NCBI GenBank assembly: GCA_963726405.1
Contig: CAVSCF010000015.1
Coordinates: 1 to 64,000, forward strand
Direction: 5' to 3'
DNA length: 64,000 nucleotides
Origin: JAOUJD01 sp963726405
GTDB lineage: Bacteria; Pseudomonadota; Gammaproteobacteria; Burkholderiales; Burkholderiaceae_F
Position 1 is the first letter of the stretch. Every line of letters begins with the position of its first letter. This document shows, in pieces, positions 33,500-42,801 of the stretch. Under the pieces are notes generated by a model. That model was given only the letters and a program-made list of their open reading frames with translations, was not told where the DNA came from and ran no database searches. The translations under genes and the position numbers were made by a program.

Positions 33500-34280
33500 G
33501 CCTCGGAGCGCGGCTGCTTACTGCTTGCGCCCGCGGCGGGCGGTTGCTTCTCTTGTCTTGCCAAGAGAAGTAACCAGGATAAGGCGCGCCTGCTGCGCGT
33601 TGCTTGTTCACTGCGTGAGGCGACTGACGCCTGCCCGGCGGGGGCCTACTTTCTTTGTCTTGCCAAAGAAAGTAGGCAAAGAAAGTCGCGCCTGCGAAGG
33701 CGGCCCCTGCGTGGTGCCCTGTGCTGCTCGCCTTGCGGTCGCGCCGCGGAACTCGCTGCGTTCGCTTCGCTCACTCCGCTCAGACAGCCGCGGCGAGTCA
33801 GTAGACGAAGCGCGCCACGCGCGCCGCCCGCAAGCCTGCGCTGCTCGCCGCCTTCGAAGGCAACGGACGGCGCGCGGCAGCCGGCCAGAAGAAGGCGAAC
33901 AGGAGAGGGCCTTTGCGTAAAAGCCTTTGTCCCGTTCTTTGCCTTTGCCGGCCGGCCGCGACGCTGTTCCCTGCCTTCGAAGGCGGCGAGCAGCGGAAGC
34001 CTGGGGTCGGCGCGCGCAGCGCGCCTCCTCGATCTGACTCGCCGCGTCTGTCCGAGCGGAGGTCGCGCGAGCGACCGCAGCGAGTTACGCGGCGCGACCG
34101 CCAGGCGAGCAGCACAGCGGAGTCGACGAGTCGACCGCCTTCGCAGGCGCGACTTTCTTTGCCTACTTTCTTTGGCAAGACAAAGAAAGTAGGCCCCCGC
34201 CGGGTAGGCGTCCAGTCAAAGCCCACAACGCACGTGGAACAAAGCAAGCCGCGCCGCAGGCGCCAGGGAGCGTCGGCGCG
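33500..34280. repeat. Giant palindromic intergenic repeat, copy B
   Basis: Lies between cpoB and the sulfur transporter. Hairpins at 33542-33575, 33644-33677 and 34161-34194. The first is the variant stem GGTTGCTTCTCTTG/CAAGAGAAGTAACC with one G-T pair; the other two have the standard GCCTACTTTCTTTG stem. The two halves mirror each other around roughly 33920. Sequence flanking the hairpins matches copies A, C and D closely, apart from the central part, which is shortened and rearranged. Confidence 0.83.
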
Positions 34281-34285
34281 ACCGC

Positions 34286-35044
34286 CTATCGCGTCGAAGG
34301 CAACCGCTCCCTCGCTATCTTCGCCGCCTCGGTCTCCGGAAACTCCTTGATGATCCGGTTCAGCGTCGCGTTCGCCGACTTCCGGTCACCGAGTTGCACC
34401 TGGCTCTCGGCCATCGAGAGCAGTGCGTCCGGAACGCGTGGGGAATCGGCATAGCGTTCGATCAGCACGCGGTGCGCGGCAATCGCCGATTTGTAGTCCT
34501 TCAGCGCGTAGTGCGCGCTGCCGATCCAGTACTGCGCGGCCGGTGCATAGGCCGAGGTCGGGTAGCGGGCGACGAACTGCTGGAAGCCCGGCAGCGAGCC
34601 CTTGAAATCGCCGGCGCGGAACTGTGCCAAGGGACTCTCGTAGGCCGCGAGTTCGGTGCGATCGACGGCCGTCGTCTTGCCGTCGACGGTCATGCTCTGC
34701 GGCTCGACCTTCTTCAGGCGCGCGTCGAGGTCGGTGTAGAGGTCACGGTTGCGCTTCTGCAGGGTCGCGACTTCATTCGTCAGCGTCTCGAGCTGGCCGC
34801 GCAGTCGCGCGTTGTCCTGCCGCAGCGTCTCGAGCTGGTTCACGAGTTCGAGCTGGTTGCGCTGCGCCGACTCGAGGCGATCGAGACGCGCGGTGAGGTC
34901 GGTGTTTTGCTGCTGCAAGGCAGTGGTCTGCCCGCGCAACTGCAGGATCGCCTTGCGGGCCTCGTCGTCGCCTCCGAAGATCTGGGCGTGGGCCGGCACG
35001 GCGATCAGCAGCGCGAGTGCGGCGGCAAATGGTTTGAAGCGCAT
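34286..35044 (-). CDS. cpoB: Tol-Pal system coordinator CpoB (YbgF)
   Basis: A 252-residue periplasmic protein. A signal peptide (residues 1-20, ending AHAQ) is followed by a coiled coil at about 30-105, then TPR repeats including SPLAQFRAGDFKGSLPGFQQFV and APAAQYWIGSAHYALKDYKSAI. CpoB links PBP1B activity with Tol function during division. GGAGGG before the ATG at 35044 supports this start over the longer open frame. It is the last gene of the tol-pal operon, 106 bases after pal, and its 3' end abuts repeat copy B. Confidence 0.92.
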   Translation of the reverse strand: MRFKPFAAALALLIAVPAHAQIFGGDDEARKAILQLRGQTTALQQQNTDLTARLDRLESAQRNQLELVNQLETLRQDNARLRGQLETLTNEVATLQKRNRDLYTDLDARLKKVEPQSMTVDGKTTAVDRTELAAYESPLAQFRAGDFKGSLPGFQQFVARYPTSAYAPAAQYWIGSAHYALKDYKSAIAAHRVLIERYADSPRVPDALLSMAESQVQLGDRKSANATLNRIIKEFPETEAAKIARERLPSTR

Positions 35045-35150
35045 GTCACCCTCCAGATGCGACGAAGCGACCGCGTGCGGTCGCCTCTCGCCGGTCAAGA
35101 CGCGCCGGGGCGCCGGACGACGCCAGGTGGCGTCGCCCGCGCGGGCGCCG

Positions 35151-35702
35151 CTACTTGTACACGATGTCGGCGCGCCGGTTCTGCGCCCACGCTTCCTCGT
35201 TCGACCCCGTTGCCTTCGGCTTTTCCTTGCCGAAGCTCACGGTCTCGATCTGCCCGTCCGAGGCGCCGAGCAGCATCAGGCGCTGCTTGACCGCTTCGGC
35301 ACGCTTCTGCCCCAACGCGAGGTTGTATTCACGGCCGCCGCGCTCGTCGGTGTTGCCTTCGATGACGATGCGGCGATTCTTGGTCGACGCCAGGTACTTG
35401 CCGTGCGCTTCGACGACCGGCTGGAACTCGCTCTTGACGACGAAGCTGTCGAAATCGAAGAACACGCTCTTCTTGTAGAGCGGGCTCGCCGGGTCGTTGA
35501 ACGGGTCGAGGCCGCGCGCGGACTGGGCGTCCACGGGCGCCACGCCGCGCGGGTCGGGACCGGTCGATGGCTGGCCGCCGGCCGATGCATCGACGATCGG
35601 CGCCGGCTTCTGCTCGTCGAGGTTCACCGAGGAGCACCCTGCGAGAACGACGGCGAGGGCGGTGCCGGCGATGGCGGCGCGAATGAAGCGTTGAACGGTC
35701 AT
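35151..35702 (-). CDS. pal: Peptidoglycan-associated lipoprotein Pal
   Basis: A 183-residue outer-membrane lipoprotein. Lipobox LAGC puts the modified Cys at residue 23. The C-terminal OmpA-like domain has IEGNTDERGGREYNLALGQKRA, with the Asp and Arg that hold meso-diaminopimelate of peptidoglycan. GGAGGA precedes the ATG. It follows tolB by 14 bases. It anchors the outer membrane to the wall and is the partner of TolB. Confidence 0.96.
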   Translation of the reverse strand: MTVQRFIRAAIAGTALAVVLAGCSSVNLDEQKPAPIVDASAGGQPSTGPDPRGVAPVDAQSARGLDPFNDPASPLYKKSVFFDFDSFVVKSEFQPVVEAHGKYLASTKNRRIVIEGNTDERGGREYNLALGQKRAEAVKQRLMLLGASDGQIETVSFGKEKPKATGSNEEAWAQNRRADIVYK

Positions 35703-35716
35703 GTGATCCTCCTGAC

Positions 35717-37012
35717 TTACTTGATGAACGGGCCCCAGGTCGGCTCGCGGATGTCGCCGCTCGGACCCGACAGCCGCGTGCGAACGCGGCCATCGACCGA
35801 GGCCGACGCGAGGATGCCGCGGCCGTTGACTTCGGTCGCATAGAGCAGCATGCGGCCATTGGGGGCGAAGCTGGGTGACTCGTCTCTCACCGTGTCCGTG
35901 ACCGGCGTCTCCTGCCCGCTGGCGAGGTCGAGCACCATCACCTTGAACTGTCCGCCGCGGCGGCCGACGTACGCGAGCAGCCGGCCGTCCGGGCTGAGCC
36001 GCGGGCTGATGTTGTAGTCGCCGCTGAACGTGACGCGCTGCGCATTGCCGCCGCTGGCCGGCATGCGATAGATCTGCGGACCGCCGCCACGATCGGACGT
36101 GAAGTAGATCGACTTGCCGTCCGGACTGTACGAAGGCTCGGTGTCTATGCCGGACGAGGTCGTCAGCCGGCGCACGTTGCTGCCGTCGGCGTTCATCAGG
36201 AACACCTGCGAATTGCCTTCACGCGTCAGCGTCACCGCGAGCGTGTTGCCGTCCGGCGACCACGCCGGGGCGCTGTTGGATCCGCGGAAGTTCGCCACGG
36301 CGCGCCGCTGGCCAGTCAGCACCGTATGCACGTACACGACCGGCTTGCCCGTCTCGAAAGACACGTAGGCCAGGCGCGTCCCGTCCGGCGACCATGCGGG
36401 CGAAATGATCGGCTCGCGTGAGCGCAGTGCAGCCTGGGAATTGGCGCCGTCGGCGTCCGCGATATGCAGTTCCCAGGACGTGCGCGACGTCTGCACCACA
36501 TACGCGATGCGCGTCGCAAAGACGCCGCGTTCGCCCGTGATCTTCTCGTAGATGCGGTCGGCGATGCGGTGCGCCGTCAGTCGCAGATCCGACGCCGGGC
36601 TTACGAAGGACAGGCCGTCGAGTTGCCCCTGCTTGACCGTGTCGTACAGCCGATAGCGCACGTCGAAGCGGCCGTCCGCCAGCCGGGTCGCGCTGCCGAT
36701 CGCCAGCGCGTCGGCGCCGCGCGACTTCCAGTCGGGAAACGCGACCGTCGCGTTCTCCGGAATCGCCTGCGTTCCGGCCTCGACGATGCGGAACAGTCCG
36801 CTGCGGGCCAGGTCCGCACGCACGACCTGTTCGATTTCGAGCGGAACCTGGCCGTCCCGCGCGAACGGCGCGATCGCTATCGGAAACTGCTGGCTGCCGA
36901 CGCCGGTGATCTCCACGCGCAATTGCGCGAGGGACACGGCAGGGAGGGAGACGAGCGCGGCGCACACAGAACGGCGCGTCGCAGACGGTCGATCGAGTTG
37001 TATATCCGTCAT
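35717..37012 (-). CDS. tolB: Periplasmic beta-propeller protein TolB
   Basis: A 431-residue periplasmic protein with a signal peptide ending SLAQ, an N-terminal TolB domain (ITGVGSQQFPIAIAPF) and a six-blade propeller marked by repeated SPDG motifs (for example SPAWSPDGTRLAYVS, PSYSPDGKSIYFTS, SPRLSPDGRLLAYVG). It connects TolA with Pal. The length is normal. It follows tolA after 103 bases, long enough to hold an internal promoter, although none is convincing. Confidence 0.95.
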   Translation of the reverse strand: MTDIQLDRPSATRRSVCAALVSLPAVSLAQLRVEITGVGSQQFPIAIAPFARDGQVPLEIEQVVRADLARSGLFRIVEAGTQAIPENATVAFPDWKSRGADALAIGSATRLADGRFDVRYRLYDTVKQGQLDGLSFVSPASDLRLTAHRIADRIYEKITGERGVFATRIAYVVQTSRTSWELHIADADGANSQAALRSREPIISPAWSPDGTRLAYVSFETGKPVVYVHTVLTGQRRAVANFRGSNSAPAWSPDGNTLAVTLTREGNSQVFLMNADGSNVRRLTTSSGIDTEPSYSPDGKSIYFTSDRGGGPQIYRMPASGGNAQRVTFSGDYNISPRLSPDGRLLAYVGRRGGQFKVMVLDLASGQETPVTDTVRDESPSFAPNGRMLLYATEVNGRGILASASVDGRVRTRLSGPSGDIREPTWGPFIK

Positions 37013-37115
37013 CGGGTGTCGAGTATAGACAGCGCAAAAGCGCGATTCTCCCTCAGCGTTCCCTTAAACGCGCGAGGACGGATGATGGGGTTACAACGTA
37101 GTGGCTGATCGGAGT

Positions 37116-38006
37116 TCAGCGCGTATCAACCGGGTCGAACGTGAGCCGCAGGGAACGCGGCATCGCGCCTTCTCGCGGGCGCGGGAAGGGATCGCAGCGG
37201 CGGATGGCGCGCTCCACGGCCTGGTCGTATGCCACCAGTCCGCTCGCCTTGAGCAATCTGGGTGCCGTGGCCTGCTCGCCGGTGGGCAGCAACTGGACTT
37301 CGAACTCGGCAACGTACTGCTTCGGTTTCACGCCGTCCGGCACATTGAAGACGATGTGGGGGCGGATGCACCCGACCACCTGGCCTTCATACCCTCGGGA
37401 AAACCCGCCCCCGGCCGGTCCGCTGGAGACACCGGTCGCACCTGTCGTCGGACTTCCGCCGCCCGGGCCCGCAGCGGCGGCGATGCGCTGCATTTCCTGC
37501 TCGCGTCGCTGCTGCGCCTGCGCCGCCTCGGCCTTTGCCGCGGCCGCCTTCGCGGCGTCGGCTTTAGCCGCCTCCGCCTTGGCCGCTTCGCGCTTCTGCG
37601 CTTCGATCTTCTTCGGATCGGGCTTCGGCGGCTCGACTTTCTTTGGCGGCTCTACCTTCTTCGGCGGTTCGGGTTTCTTCTTCTCCTCGAGCACGATGTC
37701 GGCCTTGCGTTGCGGTTCGGGCTCCGGCTCGACTTTCGCCGGCGGGGGAGGCGGCGGTTCGACGACCGGCTCCGGCACGGGCACCGGTACCGGCGCCGGC
37801 GCTGGCGCTGGCGCGGCGGCCGGAAACCCGCCCCACAACTCCGCGCTGACCGTGCCCACCGGTTCGGTCTTCCAGCGGACGACGAAGGCGATCGACAGGA
37901 AGAGAAGCGCGTGCGCGAACAGCGACAGCGCGAAGGCCGGGCCAGTCCCTTTCTCAGGGGCGTGCCAGTGCGGCCTTCGTCGGTTGGTGATCGCCGGTGC
38001 GGTCAT
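37116..38006 (-). CDS. tolA: Cell envelope integrity protein TolA
   Basis: A 296-residue inner-membrane protein: one membrane helix at about residues 22-43 (FALSLFAHALLFLSIAFVV), then a Pro-rich spacer, a Lys/Ala/Glu helical region at about 120-170 (REAAKAEAAKADAAKA), and a C-terminal TonB-like domain ending in DPVDTR. It transmits energy from TolQR to Pal-TolB. The helical part is shorter than in E. coli TolA. The start lies immediately after the tolR stop. Confidence 0.93.
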   Translation of the reverse strand: MTAPAITNRRRPHWHAPEKGTGPAFALSLFAHALLFLSIAFVVRWKTEPVGTVSAELWGGFPAAAPAPAPAPVPVPVPEPVVEPPPPPPAKVEPEPEPQRKADIVLEEKKKPEPPKKVEPPKKVEPPKPDPKKIEAQKREAAKAEAAKADAAKAAAAKAEAAQAQQRREQEMQRIAAAAGPGGGSPTTGATGVSSGPAGGGFSRGYEGQVVGCIRPHIVFNVPDGVKPKQYVAEFEVQLLPTGEQATAPRLLKASGLVAYDQAVERAIRRCDPFPRPREGAMPRSLRLTFDPVDTR

Positions 38007-38435
38007 TCAGCGCTGGTTGACTTCGACCAGGAGCCCGACCCGCTCGATGCCTTCCCTCTGCAACTCGCTCATCACCTTGAGAATCACCTCGTACCTCGCC
38101 TGTTTGTCACCTTCGATGACGACCGGCGTCTGCGGGTTCCCGCGCTGGCGCTGGCGAACGGCGCTGACCAGTTCGCCAGCGGCGACCGGCTGCTCCCGCT
38201 TCGTCGCGTCGATCAGCGAGACCCGGCCATCGGACCGCACGATGACCCGCACCGGCTCGCCCTTCTGCTGCCCCGCCTTGGCCACGGACGGCAGGTCGAC
38301 GACGCTGGGATTCACGAAGGGAGCGGCCACCATGAGGATAACGACGAGCACCAGCATCACGTCGACATAGGGCACGACGTTGATGTCCGCCATCATCCGG
38401 CGGCGGCGACCCGTGCGGCGACCGACGAGCGCCAT
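38007..38435 (-). CDS. tolR: Tol-Pal proton-channel subunit TolR
   Basis: A 142-residue ExbD/TolR protein. The single membrane helix contains the proton-carrying Asp in INVVPYVDVMLVLVVILMVA; the periplasmic domain follows. The basic N-terminus (RRTGRRRR) is cytoplasmic. It is three bases after tolQ and directly before tolA. It works with TolQ as the motor that powers outer-membrane constriction. Confidence 0.95.
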   Translation of the reverse strand: MALVGRRTGRRRRMMADINVVPYVDVMLVLVVILMVAAPFVNPSVVDLPSVAKAGQQKGEPVRVIVRSDGRVSLIDATKREQPVAAGELVSAVRQRQRGNPQTPVVIEGDKQARYEVILKVMSELQREGIERVGLLVEVNQR

Positions 38436-38438
38436 CGA

Positions 38439-39113
38439 TCAGGCCGTCCGGTGGCGCTGCAGGATGTTCAGGAACTCCTCCATGAAGCTCTCGAAGCGGT
38501 TCGCGAGGCGATCGATGTCGTTGGCGAAGCGGTTGTAGGCGACGACCGCCGGAATCGCGGCGAACAGGCCGATGGCGGTCGCCACCAGCGCTTCGGCGAT
38601 GCCCGGCGCCACGCTCGCCAGGTTGGCCTGCTGCAGGTTCGACAGACCGGTGAACGCGTGCATGATTCCCCAGACGGTGCCGAAGAGGCCGATGTACGGG
38701 CTGACCGATCCGACGGAGGCCAGGAAGTTCAGCCGCGCTTCCAGCCCGTCCATTTCACGCTGGTACGAGGCGCGCATGGCGCGCCGTGCGCCGTCGAGCG
38801 TGGCCTGGGCGTCGCCGCGGCCGCGCAGCTTCAGGAACTCGCTCATGCCGGCTTCGAAGATGCGCTCCTGCACGCCCGACTTTCGGCGCGGATTCGAGGC
38901 CTGCTGATAGAGCTGCTGCAGCTCCGCGCCGCCCCAGAACTGCCGCTCGAACTCCTCGGTCTCGCGCTTCGTGCGCTTGATCGCGAAGCCCTTCTGGAAG
39001 ATCGCCGTCCACGAAGCGATCGACAGCAGCGCCAGCAGCAGCATGACGAACTGCACGACGATGGTCGCCTTGGTGATCAACGAGAGAATCGAAAGGTCGC
39101 CGGTAGGTGTCAT
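38439..39113 (-). CDS. tolQ: Tol-Pal motor subunit TolQ
   Basis: A 224-residue MotA/TolQ/ExbB protein with three membrane helices. Key segments are SVSPYIGLFGTVWGIMHAF and EALVATAIGLFAAIPAVVAYN, which surround the TolR helix. The length is standard. The ATG at 39113 overlaps the ybgC stop (ATGA); the frame upstream lies inside ybgC. The conserved order ybgC-tolQ-R-A-B-pal-cpoB is complete. Confidence 0.95.
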   Translation of the reverse strand: MTPTGDLSILSLITKATIVVQFVMLLLALLSIASWTAIFQKGFAIKRTKRETEEFERQFWGGAELQQLYQQASNPRRKSGVQERIFEAGMSEFLKLRGRGDAQATLDGARRAMRASYQREMDGLEARLNFLASVGSVSPYIGLFGTVWGIMHAFTGLSNLQQANLASVAPGIAEALVATAIGLFAAIPAVVAYNRFANDIDRLANRFESFMEEFLNILQRHRTA

Positions 39114-39541
39114 TGTGTCTTTTCGTTGGAAGCCATCATCGCTTTCATCGCGGCCAGCATCGGTGCAGGCATCGCCTTGGGGGCAAGCGTGCTGGTATCC
39201 ACGCATCCCGCGCGCACCAGCGCCGTCGCCAGCACGTCGGCGCCGCGCCGTGCGGTCTGCTCGAACACCACCGAGACCCGGCCGGCCTTGATCACGCGAA
39301 CGTCCAGCGCGATCACATCGTCGAGCCGCGCCGGCCTCAGGTAGTCGCACTCGATCCGCGCGACCACGAACTGCAGCGCCTGCTCCGCCGCCAGGTCCTG
39401 TTGCCCGAAACCCGCCGCGCGTAACCATTCGGTGCGGGCACGCTCGAAGAACTTCAGGTAGTTGGCGTAGTAGACAACGCCGCCGGTGTCCGTGTCCTCG
39501 TAGTAAACGCGGACCGTCCAGGTAAAGGGTTGACCGGGCAC
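39110..39541 (-). CDS. ybgC: Acyl-CoA thioesterase YbgC
   Basis: A 143-residue hot-dog thioesterase. YYEDTDTGGVVYYANYLKFFERARTE contains the catalytic Asp and the YANY signature. Start is GTG at 39541 with no clear ribosome site. It is the first gene of the tol-pal operon, as is usual in Proteobacteria, where it acts on acyl-CoA or acyl-ACP linked to phospholipid metabolism. Repeat copy C begins about 50 bases upstream. Confidence 0.93.
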   Translation of the reverse strand: MPGQPFTWTVRVYYEDTDTGGVVYYANYLKFFERARTEWLRAAGFGQQDLAAEQALQFVVARIECDYLRPARLDDVIALDVRVIKAGRVSVVFEQTARRGADVLATALVRAGCVDTSTLAPKAMPAPMLAAMKAMMASNEKTQ

Positions 39542-39589
39542 TTAAGGTAGGAGGGATGCGGTGCGGCAGAGTATACGAGGCACTTGAAG

Positions 39590-40420
39590 GCGACTCGTCC
39601 CAAGGACAGGGTCGTACGTGCGGGAGCGTTGCTTGTTCACTGCGTGAGGCTGCGGACGCCTGCCCGGCGGGCGGCCAACTTTCTTTGTCCTGCCAAAGAG
39701 AGTTGGCAAAGAAGGTCGCGCCTGCGACGGAACTCCCATCGGTGCTTGTTCACTGCGTGAGGCTGCGGACGCCTGCCCGGCGGGGGCCTACTTTCTTTGT
39801 CTTGCCAAAGAAAGTAGGCAAAGAAAGTCGCGCCTGCGAAGGCGCCCCTGCGGGGTTCCCTGTGCTGCTCGCCTTGCGCTCGCGCCGCGGAACTCGCTGC
39901 GGTCGCTGCGCGACCTCCGCTCAGACAGCCGCGGCGAGTTAGAGGACGCAGCGCGCTGCGCGCGCCGACCGCAAGCCTGCGCTGCTCGGCGCCTTCGGAG
40001 GCAATAACCACCGGCAGCCGGCCAGCAAAGAGCAAAGTGCAAAGGAAGGCAGAAGAAGGCAAAAGGCAGACCGCGAAGGGATTTCCCTGTTCCTTTCCTC
40101 TGCCAGCCCCGCGACGCCGTCCCGGCCTTCGAAGGCGGCGAGCAGCGGAAGCCTGGGGGCGGCGCGCACCGCGCGCCTCCTCCTCTGACTCGCCGCGTCT
40201 GTCCGAGCGGAGGTCGCGCAGCGACCGCAGCGAGTTACGCGGCGCGACCCCAGGCTGAGCAGCGCAGCGGAGTCGGCGTCAGCCGACCGCCTTCGCAGGC
40301 GCGCCTTCTCTTGGTTACTTCTCTTGGCGAGACAAGAGAAGTAACCGCCCGCCGCGCAGGCGTCCACCAAAACAACTCTGGAAAGACCAGCCGCCGCGCA
40401 GCGGCAAAGAGAACCTTCCT
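39590..40420. repeat. Giant palindromic intergenic repeat, copy C
   Basis: Fills the divergent gap between ybgC and the peptide-transporter operon. Hairpins: 39674-39707 has GCCAACTTTCTTTG pairing CAAAGAGAGTTGGC (one G-T pair); 39786-39819 has the standard stem; 40313-40346 has GGTTACTTCTCTTG pairing CAAGAGAAGTAACC, 14 perfect pairs. The GCGAGTTA...CGAGTTACG segments and the GGCAATAAC/CCTTCGAAGG segments mirror around about 40065. All promoters for the tol operon and the transporter must lie outside or inside this element. Confidence 0.83.
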
Positions 40421-40506
40421 CCCCCTTACAATCGCCCGCTTCGCCGGCACCCCGGAACGGGTCCGGCCGCCCGACCCCCACGTAGAGCGGGACGGCGAAA
40501 GGGAAG

Positions 40507-42801
40507 ATGCTGCGCACTGGGTTGAAGCGATGGTGGGTCGGAGTGGTCGGCACCCTGCTGCTGACACTCGCCGGCTGCGACCGCGTCACCAACAGCCCGC
40601 ACGCCGCCGGCGACGAGAAGACGAACACGTTCTTCACGGCCTTCCAGGAGCGCTCGCCGAAATACCTCGATCCGACCGCCTCGTATGCGATCGACGAGAC
40701 GCCGTACACGTACTCGATCTACGAACCGCTTTACCGCTTCCATTACCTGAAGCGGCCGTACGAGGTCGTGCCGCGCGCCGCGACCGCCGTGGTGCCGCCT
40801 CGCTACTACGACGCCCAGGGGCGCGAGCTGCCCGCCGACACTCCCGGCGACCGCATCGCCGAGTCGGTCTATGACATCCCCATCCGCGCGGGGATTCGCT
40901 TCGCTCCGCATCCCGCGTTCGCAAAGGATGCCGGCGGCAATTACCTGTACCACGCACTGACGCCCGCCCAGGCGGCCGGCAAGCGGACTCCTTTCGACTT
41001 CGAGCACACGGGGACCCGCGAACTGACGGCCCACGACTACGTGTACGCGTTCAAGCGCCTGGCCACCACACGCGTGAAGTCGCCATCGTTTTCCACCTTC
41101 GCCGACCACGTCGTCGGACTCAGGGAGTACAGCGAAAAGGTCGCGGAGTTCGACAAGAAATTGCGCGCGGGGCTCGACAGCACGAACCGAGACCTGCCCT
41201 TCCTCGACTTCCGGCAGCTCGACCTGCCCGGCGTGCAGGCGCTCGACGATCACACGCTGCGCATCCGCCTCAACGGCAAGTACCCGCAGTTCAAGTACTG
41301 GCTGACGATGGTGTTCACCGCCCCGGTCCCATGGGAAGCGGACAAGTTCTACTCGCAGCCCGGGTTCGCGGAGAAGAACCTGTCGCTCAATTACTGGCCG
41401 GTCGGTACCGGACCGTACATGCTGGTCGAGTACGAGGAGAACCGGCGACACGTCCTGCAGCGCAATCCGAACTTCGCCGGCGAGACGTATCCCTGTGAAG
41501 GGGAGCCCACCGACCGCGCGGCCGGACTGCTCGACGACTGCGGCAAGCCGCTGCCTTTCATCGACCGCATCGTCTTCAGCATCGAAAAGGAGCGGATCCC
41601 GCTGAAGGCGAAGTTCATGCAGGGCTATTACGACAATCCGGAGATCTTCCGGTTCGACTGGCTGCAGGACCTCGAGTACGACGTCAAGAATTCAGAGCGG
41701 GTCGCGCGGCTGTTCAGGGAACGCGGGATCGAGCTGCCGCGCACGCTCGAGATCTCCAACTGGTACGTCGGTTTCAACTGGCTCGATCCGGTGGTGGGCC
41801 AGGGCAAGACGCCGGCGGAGCAGGCGCGCAATCGCAAGCTGCGCCAGGCGCTGTCCATCGCCGTCGATTGGGAAGAGTTCGTCCGCGTGTTCGAGAGCAA
41901 GGCGGCGGGGGAGCCGGCGATGGGGCCGGTGCCGCCCGGTGTCTTCGGCTTTCGTCCGGGCAGCATCAACCCGATCGTCTACGACACGGTCGATGGCAAG
42001 CCGAAGCGCAAGTCGATCGACGAAGCGAAGCGGTTGCTGGCGGAGGCCGGCTACCCGGACGGGCGCGATGCGAAGACCGGCAAGCCGCTCGTCCTCAGCT
42101 ACGACTACCAGCGCACGCTGACGCCCGAGCTCAAGGCGGAAGTGGAATGGATGGTGCGCCAGTTCGCGAAGATCGGCGTGCAGCTCGAAATCCGGGCGAC
42201 CGACTTCAACCGCTTCCAGGAGAAGGCCGAGAAGGGCTCGCTGCAGATCTTCTGGTGGGGCTGGTTCGCCGACTATCCCGACGCGGAGAACTTCCTGTTC
42301 CTGCTGTACGGACCGAACTCGAAGGCGCTCACCGGCGGCAACGGCGAAAACGCCGCGAACTACAGCAACGCCGAGTTCGACCGGCTCTTCGACGAACTGA
42401 AGTACCTCGACGACGGCGAGCGCAAGCAGCAGGTGGTGGATCGCATGATTGCGATCACGCAGGAAGACGCGCCGTGGACGTTCGGCTACAACCCGTACGC
42501 GGGCTCGGTGCATCACCAGTGGGTCGGCAATGCCAAGCCCGGGCCGCTGGTGAACGACCGGCTGATGTTCATGAAGGTCGACCCGGCGCTGCGCGCGGCC
42601 CGGATCGCCGAGTGGAACCGCCCCATCTGGTGGCCGGTGGCGCTGATCGTGCTGGCATTGGTCGTTGCCGTCGTGCCTGCGTTCCGCGCGTGGAAGCGCC
42701 GGGAACGCGAAACGGCCGGGCGGCGCGTGGCGGCCGCCGAGGTCCCGCTGACGTGCTCGCCTACATCGCCCGCCGCTGCCTGTATGCGGTGCTTATCCTG
42801 A
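40507..42801 (+). CDS. Peptide-type ABC transporter binding protein, double anchored
   Basis: A 764-residue family-5 solute-binding protein. The N-terminus has a lipobox, LAGC, with Cys24. The long mature domain shows SBP_bac_5 features such as LNYWPVGTGPYMLVEYEENR and LRQALSIAVDWEEFV. Unusually, the C-terminus adds a membrane helix (WWPVALIVLALVVAVVPAF) and a basic tail, at about residues 704-725. Such binding proteins accept oligopeptides or peptide-like compounds. Its last 49 bases overlap the permease gene that starts with GTG at 42753. It heads a four-gene operon. Confidence 0.87.
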   Translation: MLRTGLKRWWVGVVGTLLLTLAGCDRVTNSPHAAGDEKTNTFFTAFQERSPKYLDPTASYAIDETPYTYSIYEPLYRFHYLKRPYEVVPRAATAVVPPRYYDAQGRELPADTPGDRIAESVYDIPIRAGIRFAPHPAFAKDAGGNYLYHALTPAQAAGKRTPFDFEHTGTRELTAHDYVYAFKRLATTRVKSPSFSTFADHVVGLREYSEKVAEFDKKLRAGLDSTNRDLPFLDFRQLDLPGVQALDDHTLRIRLNGKYPQFKYWLTMVFTAPVPWEADKFYSQPGFAEKNLSLNYWPVGTGPYMLVEYEENRRHVLQRNPNFAGETYPCEGEPTDRAAGLLDDCGKPLPFIDRIVFSIEKERIPLKAKFMQGYYDNPEIFRFDWLQDLEYDVKNSERVARLFRERGIELPRTLEISNWYVGFNWLDPVVGQGKTPAEQARNRKLRQALSIAVDWEEFVRVFESKAAGEPAMGPVPPGVFGFRPGSINPIVYDTVDGKPKRKSIDEAKRLLAEAGYPDGRDAKTGKPLVLSYDYQRTLTPELKAEVEWMVRQFAKIGVQLEIRATDFNRFQEKAEKGSLQIFWWGWFADYPDAENFLFLLYGPNSKALTGGNGENAANYSNAEFDRLFDELKYLDDGERKQQVVDRMIAITQEDAPWTFGYNPYAGSVHHQWVGNAKPGPLVNDRLMFMKVDPALRAARIAEWNRPIWWPVALIVLALVVAVVPAFRAWKRRERETAGRRVAAAEVPLTCSPTSPAAACMRCLS

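Noticed and set aside
33458..33611. Upstream extension of the sulfur transporter to 33611
   Set aside because: The added 51 residues are translated from repeat copy B and lack similarity to the family.
37022..37027. TATACT on the minus strand before tolB as a promoter
   Set aside because: It would place the start of transcription within about three bases of the tolB start codon, and no -35 stands at the right distance.
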